Below, one piece after another: positions 1 to 7,211 of a stretch of DNA of 13,728 bases; the stretch's first letter is position 1; the number at the start of each line of letters is the position of its first letter. A program made the translations under genes and the position numbers. Below the pieces are notes generated by a model, which saw nothing but the letters and a program-made list of their open reading frames with translations, did not search any database and was not told the origin of the DNA. Source of the DNA: Candidatus Schekmanbacteria bacterium (GTDB taxonomy: Bacteria; CSSED10-310; JACPHN01); NCBI GenBank assembly GCA_016188575.1, contig JACPHN010000058.1, forward strand, positions 1-13,728, read 5' to 3'.

Positions 1-191
1 CACCCGGAGCGCTATAGCCAGCCCCGCCTTACCCCCGAACCCTTGCCGATTCATGAGACACGTCCTTGCCAACCGCCGTGCGCATCGGCCACTGTCACGC
101 CACCTGCAACGAAGCTCGTCTGGGGGCATGCAACGCAACACCACTCACTACCCGCAGAGCGACTCGTCCATCGTGCCTGGTCATGCCTCGT

Positions 192-300
192 CCGGCAACG
201 ATGTGCCGACGACCCATGCGCTGCCTCCGCTGGGACAGGCCTGAGCCGCCGGCGATTTCCATCATCCTTGCTCTGGCTCGCGCCGGCAACCATGTGCCGA
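192..300 (+). repeat. Imperfect 18-bp direct repeat (192-209 and 283-300)
   Basis: CCGGCAACGATGTGCCGA at 192-209 recurs at 283-300 with one mismatch, 91 bp apart. It lies in the most degraded part of the transposase remnant. It may be chance or a trace of a local duplication; no function is visible. Confidence 0.3.
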
Positions 301-810
301 GCCTCAACGCCGTGGGCGCGCCCAAACCGACTCGGAGCGCCACGCCGAATTGGCCCCGGAGATCCCGGCCCGCAGCTCCAATCGATTCGCTGCTGGTGGG
401 CGAGGATGGGGCGACGAGCGTATCCGGAGGCGCGGCAGATCTTGATTACCGCCGATGGCGGCGGAGCCAATGGCTCGCGGGTACGCTTGTGGAAGCTCCA
501 ACTCCAGCGTTTGGCCGATGAGCTGGGCATGGTGCTTCACGTGCGACATTTTCCCCCAGGCACGAGCAAGTGGAGCACGATTGAACACCGCATGTTCTGG
601 CATCTTACCGAAAACTGGCCGGCGCAACCTTTGACGATCGTCTATGCTGATCGGCAATACGCGAACCAGCACCTTCCTGTCCGTGCAGTCAGAACCGCAC
701 GACACCTGCTACGAAACCCGAGAGAAAGTGGCTGAAGAGGTCATGAGTTCCCTGGCAATCGAGCGTTGCGAATTCCACCGGGACTGGAACTACGGCTTCT
801 TACCAAGTAG
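210..810 (+). pseudogene. ISAzo13-family transposase remnant, frameshifted
   Basis: This is the C-terminal part of a transposase of the ISAzo13 type. The best-preserved stretch starts near 385 with WWARMGRRAYPEARQ, continues with ITADGGGANGSRVRLWK and HFPPGTSKWSTIEHRMFWHL, and runs to about 640. The reading frame then shifts: the family's last block (CYETREKVAEEVM, FHRDWNYGFLP) is found in the +2 frame from about 656 to 808. Upstream, a weak match (PMRCLRWD, near 213) lies in yet another frame, so the gene has at least two frame breaks and no intact start. It cannot encode an active enzyme. It marks a decayed insertion sequence just upstream of the RiPP cluster. The family call is from recalled motifs, not a search; the position of the IS ends was not found. 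Confidence 0.75.
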
Positions 811-889
811 TGCGCACCGCACAGAACTTGTTCACTTTATCTTGAATTGCCTCCTAAATAACCGCAGCCACAAGGCCTCCGGGGATTGA

Positions 890-1630
890 CGAACTTGGAC
901 TCATGCGTAAGACGGATTCCAGATACTACCATTCGACACCGCAGGGGGGCCAAGATCATTCACATTGCTCACCCCGCGCTCCCCGGCGGCAGCAATCCTC
1001 AAGGCGCGGACTCTGGCCGCGGACGCTCGTCGTGATTGGCACGAGGATGCTGGCTCTCCCTGTCCCCGCCGTCATCTCCGCCCTAACGGCGAATCCTAAT
1101 CTCGGCGCCACAGACTTGGGATCAAGATGCCCGCTTCAGGTCTATCACACAACTTCCTAGTGCGAGACGTGAATTTCGTCCTCCTCACCTCTCCCCGGTG
1201 ATTCGCCCTGGAATGAAGGAGCTTGGCGACAGGCTCCCCAAGGGAGATGACGGAGACCGCAATCTCCACTTCATTCTCTCTTCGGGGCAAACCTGCTGGA
1301 GTATTCCGCACTAGGCTGGCCCTCGACGCTTATCTCGTCGGAAAGACCGGATGGAGGGGAAATTCCAACCGTTCCTCCGCGGCAGGCCCCAAAAGGGACC
1401 ATGCCAAGCTGATACGCGCAACACCCATCCTGCTCACTCCGAGGTAGAAACCCGCCGGAAGCTGCGAAACTACCGGCCGGCAGCGCCGCCACGCTCGAGA
1501 GACTTCTCAAATCGTCTGCACACTGTTGCTCAACACTGCGTGATCCTTTCCAACTGTATTCCTGTCGGGAGCAGACCTCGGCTACCAGCGACCTTCCGAT
1601 GATAACCCGGCACCGAAGCGGACTCAACCC
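890..1630. other. Gene-poor stretch upstream of the RiPP cluster
   Basis: No open frame in this stretch looks like a protein: the available frames on both strands have low-complexity or mixed composition, no recognisable motifs, and no ribosome binding site before a plausible start. The longest, on the minus strand at 1271-1762, gives no familiar domain. The stretch does contain locally strong RNA-type pairing (see 1210-1277). It may be decayed mobile DNA continuing from the transposase remnant to its left; a degenerate group II intron or IS is possible but no diagnostic domain V or reverse transcriptase motif was seen. Confidence 0.5.
1210..1277 (+). ncRNA. Candidate structured RNA, three-way junction with GNRA loop
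   Basis: The outer stem pairs GAATGAAG (1211-1218) with CTTCATTC (1269-1276), plus a G.U at 1210/1277. Inside are two hairpins. The first is GAGCTTG (1219-1225), a GCGA tetraloop (1226-1229), then CAGGCTC (1230-1236). The second is GGAGAT (1243-1248) with ATCTCC (1262-1267), with a small inner CGG/CCG pairing. A GNRA loop and a G.U pair both favour the plus strand. No known RNA family was recognised. It could be part of a decayed group II intron or IS end, or a chance fold. Confidence 0.3.
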
Positions 1631-1634
1631 TCCG

Positions 1635-1651
1635 TTGGCGCAATGCTTGCA
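1635..1651 (+). promoter_or_regulatory. Candidate sigma54 (RpoN) -24/-12 promoter for the RiPP operon
   Basis: The sequence TTGGCGCAATGCTTGCA has the invariant -24 GG (1637-1638) and -12 GC (1649-1650) separated by exactly 10 bases. It matches the consensus TGGCACG-N4-TTGCW at all but two positions. It points toward the precursor gene; the predicted transcript start is about 1662, giving a leader of about 160 bases. A sigma54-dependent activator is encoded in the same window (8651-9994), which makes the site more believable. No activator binding repeat was identified upstream. Confidence 0.55.
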
Positions 1652-1824
1652 TACGGGAAAGTGGCCGGCAAACCCCGGACCGACGCACAAGACTACCCAC
1701 ACCGAATCTCGACGGAAAGCAGCGCAACAAGGAGGTACGAGCAAGCGTAGACCGAGAAACACTGCACCTTGTTACAGTAGCCTATGCTCATCCTAGAACC
1801 AATCCCCAGGAGCACAAACAATCG

Positions 1825-2133
1825 ATGAACCGATACGAACTCGAGAAAGCCGTTGCGGAAAAAGTAGTAAAGGACCCCGATTTCCGCCAAAATCTGCAGG
1901 CGGATCCAAAGGCAGCCGTTGTCTCGGTCGCCGCCGAGATCCACCCAGACCTTGCGGCCGGTATCACTGAGCAGCTCGCCAGCGCAAGAATCGAGCTGAT
2001 AGAAGAACAGCCAGGGACTTGGTGCGTTGTCATTCCGTCCGCCGCGAGCATGGAACTGAGTGACGACGAGCTCGAGGCCGCCGCAGGCGGACTTGCAGTA
2101 TCCAAGGTCAAGCTCGATGCCGAGTGCGGATAG
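1825..2133 (+). CDS. NHLP-leader RiPP precursor with GG cleavage site
   Basis: This 102-residue peptide has the layout of a nitrile-hydratase-like leader peptide (NHLP/proteusin-type) precursor. Residues 5-75 form the leader domain: an N-terminal helix, PDFRQNLQADPKAAV (18-32), and the terminal strand IELIEEQPGTWCVVIPS (56-72). A helix MELSDDELEAAAGG (76-89) follows and ends in the Gly-Gly motif where such leaders are normally cut. The predicted core is residues 90-102, LAVSKVKLDAECG. It is short for this class, has one Cys near its end, and has Ser, Lys and acidic residues but no Trp, Tyr or Phe. ATG follows an AGGAG (1808-1812) at a rather long 12-base spacing. The radical SAM genes that follow are the likely maturases. 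Class assignment is from leader architecture; the modification and product are unknown. Confidence 0.85.
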   Translation: MNRYELEKAVAEKVVKDPDFRQNLQADPKAAVVSVAAEIHPDLAAGITEQLASARIELIEEQPGTWCVVIPSAASMELSDDELEAAAGGLAVSKVKLDAECG

Positions 2134-2210
2134 ACGCAGTCGCGCCCGGAGGCTGACCCCCTACCGAGTAGACCGCAACTCAAAGAGACCACCCAATAAC
2201 ACCTAAACAG

Positions 2211-2256
2211 CCTAGCGAGGCGCGCCGCCCCTCAAAGGCGCGCGCCGCACGCTAGG
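2211..2256 (+). promoter_or_regulatory. Hairpin between precursor and maturase genes, overlapping the SD
   Basis: CCTAGCG (2211-2217) pairs with CGCTAGG (2250-2256), and GGCGCGC (2219-2225) pairs with GCGCGCC (2240-2246). A further GCC/GGC can close inside. The bulges are A2218 and GCA (2247-2249). No T-run follows, so it is not a classical terminator. Its 3' arm includes the first bases of AGGAG (2254-2258), the best ribosome binding site of the 2269 gene. It could lower maturase translation or stabilise the precursor transcript; both roles are inferred. Confidence 0.55.
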
Positions 2257-2268
2257 AGCAAGGGGGAG

Positions 2269-4473
2269 ATGCGCCCGAGTTCGCGCACCCCCCGCTTTCG
2301 CCATCGCCCCCGCCTGTCCCTGCCTGCAACTCCACAAACCGAGCCCAAGAGAGTCGCAACATTGCGCGTCGTTCTTGTAAATAACTTCGAATCCAACGCC
2401 ATTGAATCCTCCGAACGCATCGACGTCTACCCGGTTGGACTCCTTACACTTGCCGGAGTACTCCGTAATTGCGGACACGACGTCGAAGTGGTCGATTTCA
2501 CCTCCGCGATTGGACGTGGGGAGATTCCCTATGACGAAAACGTCACTCAAGTAGCCGCAGAACGCCTTCTTGAACGAGAACCTGATGTTATAGGATTTAC
2601 CTCACGCTGTGACTCGTATTATCTTACGCTGGGTCTCATGCGTTGGTGCAGGACCTTGCACCCGGATCTTCCCCTGGTCCTGGGCGGACCTCAGGCTACA
2701 ATCACTTGCGCGGACACTATGGAAAACTTCCCCTTTGTCGACTTCATTGTTCGCCATGAGGGAGAAGAAGCTCTACCGCAGTTCCTCCAATCACTAGACG
2801 GATGCGCTCCCTTCCACGAGGTATGCGGGCTATCCTACAGGAGCAGGGGAAACATACACCATAATCCAGACCAACCGGTCATAAGCGACCTCGATAAGTA
2901 TCCAATCCCCGCCTTCGACCTATTTCCTCCTGAAACTAACACGGCAGGTATTGAAGTCGGGCGCGGCTGCCCGTACTCATGTACATTCTGTTCTACTTCC
3001 AGGTTTTTCGCCCGGCGATTCCGGCTAAAGTCTCCCCAGCGCATTGTAGCTGAGATGACTGCGCTCCACCAAGCATACCGGATCACACACTTCCAGTTTC
3101 ACCATGACATGTTCACGACTAATCATAGTCTCGTGCTTGACGTATGCAATGAAATAAGGAGATCGGGGCTGCCCGTTACCTGGAGCTGTAGCTCGCGAAT
3201 TGATAGAGTTTCGCCATCACTCATGAACGAAATGCGGGAGGCTGGATGCAGCGCGATATATTTTGGCATTGAGACTGGCTCGGCAGAAATGCAGCTTCGC
3301 CTTAACAAGCGCATACCACTCGACAAGGTATTCCATACACTTATGGCCTGCAGTGAATGTGGCATCAAGTCAACGACATCATTCATTGTAGGCTTTCCAA
3401 ATGAGAGCCGATCAGATGTTGAGGATACATTACGCATGTTGGGGAGATGCTCGTCTGTGTCTCACAGCACGCAGCTCCATGTTGCCGTACCATTGCCTGG
3501 CTCAGAGCTACTTAGCGAGTCCATTAATTCGATAACATTTACAGGGTACATAGGAGATGTTAGTAATTTTGGTATACGAATGCCGGACGATTTTGCCGAC
3601 ACCGTTCGCAAGCTACCAAGCGTCTTCTCCGCCTATTATCACTTTGTTCCTCAGGAGCTTTCACTCGACGATCTCCACGGCATTGACAAATTCTTCATGT
3701 CGACATTTCGCTTCTGGCGGGAAACCATCCTGTGTCTCCTTCACGATGGGATAATCAAGAGCCTCCTTGAGCTGTATCAGCGCTTCCGGTCCTGGGCGCG
3801 GCATAGCACAAAGTGGAACGATTCTTCGCAAGTAGTGAGGCCCATTCTATCATGTGCCTATCTTCTGCGGCGCTTCTTGCCTATATCATTCCTCGGATCA
3901 GGGATTTCGAAGCTCTCACTCTCGCGCGAGGCTTTCAAGTACAACTCGGCGGTCATGCAGCTTGGTCTTCAGGGAGAGTTGGCAAGATATTCACCAACAA
4001 GCTCAGATTCAGTCATTACTACAGACACCGTTCTACATCCAGCCAGGACATGTGTTGTATCTAACTTCCTGTGCAACGTAGATGTATTACTATCGTCCGT
4101 TAGATGCGAACAGTTTGACAGTGTGACGATTAGCGATACTGAGTCGTGGGTTGCTGTATGTGAAGGACCAATGTCCCGTGAGACGCGTAAACCAGAAGTG
4201 ATACAACTTGATGACTGGATGAAGGCGGTTCTTTTCGCCGTTTCGTCGAGAAAAACGCCTGTCACGATTGGTCGGAACCTTTGGAACCTTCGATCCAAAG
4301 GTGCGGAAACCTCGCTTGAGTACTATGTGAAACGCACCTTTGAGGCTGCGGAGCAGCTAGTACAATGTGGACTGATAATGGCCAGTTCTGAGGAGTCAGA
4401 CCATAGCCAGTCAAAGGTCAGGGTGATGCTTGCGGAACACCTGCTTCCGTGGTCATGGGGGATTGGTGTCTGA
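2269..4473 (+). CDS. Cobalamin-binding-domain radical SAM RiPP maturase
   Basis: The 734-residue protein has a B12-binding-type Rossmann domain at about residues 33-200 (LRVVLVNNF, PVGLLTLAGVLRNCGHDVEV, PDVIGFTSRCDSYY, LVLGGPQAT, VDFIVRHEGE). The radical SAM barrel follows: GRGCPYSCTFCST carries the iron-sulfur cysteines C234, C238 and C241, and YFGIETGS (331-338) is a typical later strand. No DxHxxG cobalamin-ligand motif is visible, as in many B12 radical SAM enzymes. The last 100 residues (WMKAVLFAVSSRKTPVTIGR onward) resemble a small winged-helix or PqqD-like domain, possibly for peptide recognition. Such enzymes often methylate unactivated carbons or rearrange RiPP cores. The ATG follows AGGAG at 10 bases; the first 30 residues are low-complexity, and TTG at 2362 is an alternative start. 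The gene is clearly AT-richer than the flanks. Precise reaction unknown. Confidence 0.85.
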   Translation: MRPSSRTPRFRHRPRLSLPATPQTEPKRVATLRVVLVNNFESNAIESSERIDVYPVGLLTLAGVLRNCGHDVEVVDFTSAIGRGEIPYDENVTQVAAERLLEREPDVIGFTSRCDSYYLTLGLMRWCRTLHPDLPLVLGGPQATITCADTMENFPFVDFIVRHEGEEALPQFLQSLDGCAPFHEVCGLSYRSRGNIHHNPDQPVISDLDKYPIPAFDLFPPETNTAGIEVGRGCPYSCTFCSTSRFFARRFRLKSPQRIVAEMTALHQAYRITHFQFHHDMFTTNHSLVLDVCNEIRRSGLPVTWSCSSRIDRVSPSLMNEMREAGCSAIYFGIETGSAEMQLRLNKRIPLDKVFHTLMACSECGIKSTTSFIVGFPNESRSDVEDTLRMLGRCSSVSHSTQLHVAVPLPGSELLSESINSITFTGYIGDVSNFGIRMPDDFADTVRKLPSVFSAYYHFVPQELSLDDLHGIDKFFMSTFRFWRETILCLLHDGIIKSLLELYQRFRSWARHSTKWNDSSQVVRPILSCAYLLRRFLPISFLGSGISKLSLSREAFKYNSAVMQLGLQGELARYSPTSSDSVITTDTVLHPARTCVVSNFLCNVDVLLSSVRCEQFDSVTISDTESWVAVCEGPMSRETRKPEVIQLDDWMKAVLFAVSSRKTPVTIGRNLWNLRSKGAETSLEYYVKRTFEAAEQLVQCGLIMASSEESDHSQSKVRVMLAEHLLPWSWGIGV

Positions 4474-4579
4474 GAGGCGGTCCTTGACTAGAGCTGGTGC
4501 GTTTTCTGCGGATGGTCCGCTGTTATTACGACAGTTCTCTGAGATCCTAGGCACGTATCTCAATGAACTTCGGTACTAA
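4466..4579 (+). CDS. Possible tiny ORF (37 aa), unknown
   Basis: A GTG at 4466 overlaps the stop of the preceding gene and opens a 37-codon frame ending with ADGPLLLRQFSEILGTYLNELRY. An alternative TTG start at 4484 has a good GAGAGG (4472-4477) six bases upstream and gives 31 residues. The stop at 4577-4579 overlaps the AAAGG ribosome binding site of the next gene, as expected for translational coupling. The C-terminal half could form an amphipathic helix. No family is recognised. It may be a small accessory or second peptide of the cluster, or simply spacer. Confidence 0.3.
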   Translation: MSERRSLTRAGAFSADGPLLLRQFSEILGTYLNELRY

Positions 4580-4588
4580 AGGTTGGCT

Positions 4589-5725
4589 ATGCTCACAGTA
4601 GATCACCCCGGTTGGCACGCAATCAGTTGTGCGGCGTCTCATCAACAAGAAGCAGTTCCTGTTTCCGATTCAGGGCAGCATGATTCTATGCTTGGTGAAC
4701 GCAGGCGCGTCATGAAGGTACTTGGACTGGCTAAGAATAGTGTTTGCGCGGAAAGGTTGAATCTATTCTGGAATAAAGATCTGAGCTTCAATGGCGTTGT
4801 TGTGGACCTGACGTCACGTTGTAATGCACGTTGTAGAGTCTGTCTTGCTGATGCGGGGCCTACGGGCCACACGCGACTAGGTAAACAATGGCTCCCGATT
4901 GAAAGAGTTGAAATCGTTGCGGCCGGTGGTGCCAGCCTAATCTCACGGGGACTTCTTTCGCGCCGCAGTTTTCACATTGTAGGTGGGGAACCATTCCTTG
5001 ATGTGCGACGCGTCCTTGAGACCTTAGACGTAGCGCGGAAGTATGGCTATCCGCTCCTGACTACAGTTACGAATGGTTTCTGGGGGAAAAGAATAGACGT
5101 GGCCAGGCGGATCTGCGCACAGCTCGCAGCTCACGGCCTGCTTGTGTTGGGTGTTAGCTGGGATTGCTGGCACGCGGAGTATGTGTCCGCGGAATGTATA
5201 TCTAATGTGATGATTGCATGTCACGAATATGACATCATGGTGTCGCTCAGGCTACTGAGTTGCCGTGAGCATAGTGAATGCAACATGCTCGACTCTATAT
5301 GCGAGGACGCTTTGGCCGGGGCGTACTCCATCTCCTCGAATGTCCCCAGTCTGACCGGGCGAGCAGCGAGGGAGATTCGATCCTCTGAGGTGGTTAGGCA
5401 GGATTCGGTACATGGATGTTGTAGCGATTGTCTCGCTTTGTACGTAGATCCGGCCGGATTTGTATATCCTTGTTGCTCGACGCTTACGGAATGTGAGTTC
5501 GGCAGCTTTGGAAATACTTCGAATTGCTCCCTCGCAAGTATTGGCGAATCAATGAATAAGTCCGTTGTTTTACGAGTTCTGGCGTTCCTGGGTCCTGCAA
5601 TCTTGGCGAAGTTGCTTCGCGGAATGGGGTATATTGTTAGCGGTGCGGACAAGTGCGAGCTTTGTTGGAGGATATTCTCCTCTCGTGACATGACCAGCGC
5701 GCTTTATCGCGTGCTCGGATCTTGA
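4589..5725 (+). CDS. Radical SAM enzyme with SPASM-like C-terminus
   Basis: Residue numbers count from TTG 4583; subtract 2 for the preferred ATG at 4589, which sits six bases after AAAGG (4578-4582). The barrel begins VVVDLTSRCNARCRVC, giving the CxxxCxxC cluster ligands C80, C84 and C87. The SAM-binding GGEP (134-137), TNGFW (163-167) and the strand VLGVSWDCWHAEYV (188-201) follow. The C-terminal part has the SPASM-like block CCSDCLALYVDPAGFVYPCC (279-298), then C304, C315 and a final CELC (358-361), so one or two auxiliary iron-sulfur clusters are likely. SPASM enzymes commonly form thioether, C-C or ether crosslinks in RiPP cores. The stop overlaps a possible TTG start of the next gene (TTGA). 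Base usage matches the AT-richer island. The substrate is inferred to be the 1825 precursor. Confidence 0.85.
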   Translation: MLTVDHPGWHAISCAASHQQEAVPVSDSGQHDSMLGERRRVMKVLGLAKNSVCAERLNLFWNKDLSFNGVVVDLTSRCNARCRVCLADAGPTGHTRLGKQWLPIERVEIVAAGGASLISRGLLSRRSFHIVGGEPFLDVRRVLETLDVARKYGYPLLTTVTNGFWGKRIDVARRICAQLAAHGLLVLGVSWDCWHAEYVSAECISNVMIACHEYDIMVSLRLLSCREHSECNMLDSICEDALAGAYSISSNVPSLTGRAAREIRSSEVVRQDSVHGCCSDCLALYVDPAGFVYPCCSTLTECEFGSFGNTSNCSLASIGESMNKSVVLRVLAFLGPAILAKLLRGMGYIVSGADKCELCWRIFSSRDMTSALYRVLGS

Positions 5726-5739
5726 TTGGAGTGTGTGCT

Positions 5740-6597
5740 GTGTTGTCCGTTCCTATGGCACAGGTGTTCAAAAAGGTTCTTGTAGATGTTGCACTTCCTA
5801 GTAAGACATTTCTTTCAGAGCGGCTTCAGTGGCTAAGATCGTACACAGATTGGCATCTTCGCGAAGTGGCGAGCAAGCATAATGGCCATTGTGCGTACCT
5901 GACGCTATTCGGAGAAGCGCTATTGCGGTCCGATTTCCCGATCGCAGATTTTGTGTCTACGTGCGAGTCCGAATTGTCTCTTTCGATTTCTGTGAGAGTA
6001 GCTGCCAAATCCTTGGCTGACGCACCTGATGTGCTCAGATCGATCCTTACGTCTTGTTCAGTTGATTGCCTTACTGTAGGTATTGGTAGCGACCTCGCAC
6101 AGACAGAGGTGATGGGAATTCGCGAGAAAATTGTTGATATCAGTTCCGTTTGGCAAGGTCGAAAGCTGGTATTTAGCGGTCCGTGGAATTCTCTTTCCAA
6201 GCTGGGTCTTTGGGAGATCGAGGCGCTCAGGTCTCTCGGTTTCGAGATCCAGCCGGATGACTTTATGGTCCCCTTTTCTTTTGCCGCGGTTCGGCCGTGC
6301 TCGTTGTACTCATGCTTGCTTGTTGAACCGACAGGGTGTGTTTACCCGTGTGAAGGGCTCGTGGGACTTAGGGGACTCGAGCTTAGCTGTATAGAGAGAC
6401 CGTGGGTACCTGAGTGCATTGAGAGCTTCCGACTAAGCTGGGGGGAGCTGCTTGACCATGGGCCCGATTTACGCAACGTGCCCGCTGTTTCCCTAAGTAG
6501 TCAGTACCTGGGGCGGCGTGACCTCCCGCGCCAGTGCCTTCTGCACCGAGCAGTCTTGGAGGGTCGCGTCGCGACCAGCGATGGTTCGGTGCAGTAG
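5740..6597 (+). CDS. SPASM-type protein with degenerate radical-SAM-like barrel (no CxxxCxxC)
   Basis: The frame is open from TTG 5722, which overlaps the previous stop. I prefer GTG 5740 because GGAG (5728-5731) lies eight bases upstream; ATG 5755 is another choice. Residues below count from 5722. [20 protein letters not shown] (19-38) sits where the preceding enzyme has its cysteine motif, but no cysteines are present. [15 protein letters not shown] (64-78) resembles the GGEP region. The end keeps a SPASM-like block ([19 protein letters not shown]193, C198, C206, C210) and C223, C232, C272. It therefore resembles the SPASM-only partner proteins known from systems such as GeoRSP. I infer a non-catalytic or auxiliary-cluster partner of the 4589 enzyme. 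The downstream IS scrap lies close to its stop, so its extreme C-terminus may be altered. Confidence 0.65.
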   Translation: MLSVPMAQVFKKVLVDVALPSKTFLSERLQWLRSYTDWHLREVASKHNGHCAYLTLFGEALLRSDFPIADFVSTCESELSLSISVRVAAKSLADAPDVLRSILTSCSVDCLTVGIGSDLAQTEVMGIREKIVDISSVWQGRKLVFSGPWNSLSKLGLWEIEALRSLGFEIQPDDFMVPFSFAAVRPCSLYSCLLVEPTGCVYPCEGLVGLRGLELSCIERPWVPECIESFRLSWGELLDHGPDLRNVPAVSLSSQYLGRRDLPRQCLLHRAVLEGRVATSDGSVQ

Positions 6598-6619
6598 CCG
6601 CACACCATCCGGTACAGCG

Positions 6620-6772
6620 TTCGCAGTGTGGTTCGTCGTCCATCTGCGCCGGTGGGTTGTCGAGCACACGCTTGCGTCGTTGGGATTTCGTCGTCGATTG
6701 AGCAAGGACTACGAGGCGCTGCCGGAGACCAGCCAGACCACGATCCTCATCGCCATGATCCGCACATGGTGC
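6620..6772 (+). pseudogene. IS5-family transposase C-terminal scrap
   Basis: The frame reads [20 protein letters not shown] followed by [24 protein letters not shown]. This is the conserved C-terminal end of IS5-type (IS402-like) transposases, including the glutamate of RRWVVE that belongs to the DDE active site. Only about 50 codons survive, with no start and no terminal repeat seen. The scrap sits between the AT-richer radical SAM genes and the GC-rich epimerase module, and joins directly to a truncated SPASM coding end at about 6775. Confidence 0.75.
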
Positions 6773-6774
6773 GC

Positions 6775-6993
6775 CGAGTGCTCGGACCCTGCGCGCGGTG
6801 TCCGTATGTGCTGCTGCACGGCAGCGGCTGCCAGATACGGGCGCGCCGCGCGACTGGGTCACGGGAGACGCCGGATTGCAATGCATTTCCGGCGGTCTTC
6901 AAAGCGTGCGCGCGCAACCTCGCACGGCTCGGGCTCTTACCTGAAGCGGTCCACGCGACGCCAGAATTGGCGCCGGAAGGAACAGGAGACTGA
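6775..6993 (+). pseudogene. Truncated 3' end of a radical SAM/SPASM gene
   Basis: Starting where the IS5 homology ends, the frame reads [20 protein letters not shown] and continues with [10 protein letters not shown], then a Cys ten residues later, ending in TGA at 6991-6993. The spacing C-x2-C-x9-C-x15-C and the GC-x-IRA-type segment resemble the terminal auxiliary-cluster region of SPASM radical SAM enzymes. The 5' part, with the catalytic CxxxCxxC, is absent. The stop is one base before the ATG of the next peptide (6995), so this gene was probably once the first partner of the epimerase module and was cut by an IS-associated deletion. The call rests on cysteine spacing only. Confidence 0.5.
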
Positions 6994-6994
6994 C

Positions 6995-7207
6995 ATGGTA
7001 TTCGACGACGAGTCACAGCGGGAAGCAGTGGAGGCGCGGCTCGTCGCGCGGGCGCTCGCCGAACCGGAGTTTCGCCGGTGGCTCGAAAGCGATCCTCGCG
7101 CGGCGATCGAACAGGAGATCGGCAGTCCGTTGCCGGAGGGGATGGACATTTGTGTGATGCGCGAGTCGGCGTCCCAGCTCTACCTGGTCCTGCCCGCTGG
7201 CGAGTGA
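6995..7207 (+). CDS. Leader-only NHLP-type small protein
   Basis: This 70-residue protein is homologous in pattern to the NHLP leader: [32 protein letters not shown] covers the helical part, and [19 protein letters not shown] the terminal strands. It stops immediately after the leader fold: there is no Gly-Gly and no core. It shares FRxxLxxDPxAA with the 1825 precursor and with the N-terminus of the epimerase next door. GGAACAGGAG just upstream gives a good ribosome binding site (AGGAG at about 6984-6988). Four bases separate it from the epimerase start, so they are surely co-translated. It may act as a stand-alone leader or recognition protein, or be a precursor that lost its core. Function is not known. 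Confidence 0.75.
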   Translation: MVFDDESQREAVEARLVARALAEPEFRRWLESDPRAAIEQEIGSPLPEGMDICVMRESASQLYLVLPAGE

Positions 7208-7211
7208 CGGC

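Noticed and set aside
1037-1051. TGGCACGAGGATGCT, another sigma54-like site
   Set aside because: The GG and GC are only 9 bases apart; sigma54 needs 10, and it is far from any gene.
1271-1762. 163-codon minus-strand frame upstream of the precursor
   Set aside because: No recognisable domain, no ribosome binding site, erratic composition, and it would run through the promoter candidate.
1760-1788. TATGCT as a sigma70 -10 box for the precursor
   Set aside because: No acceptable -35 at 16-18 bases upstream; much weaker than the -24/-12 site.
6518-6994. A long fusion protein of transposase scrap and downstream leader peptide (open frame 6518-7207)
   Set aside because: The frame is open only by chance in GC-rich DNA; the leader protein has its own ATG and ribosome binding site at 6995.
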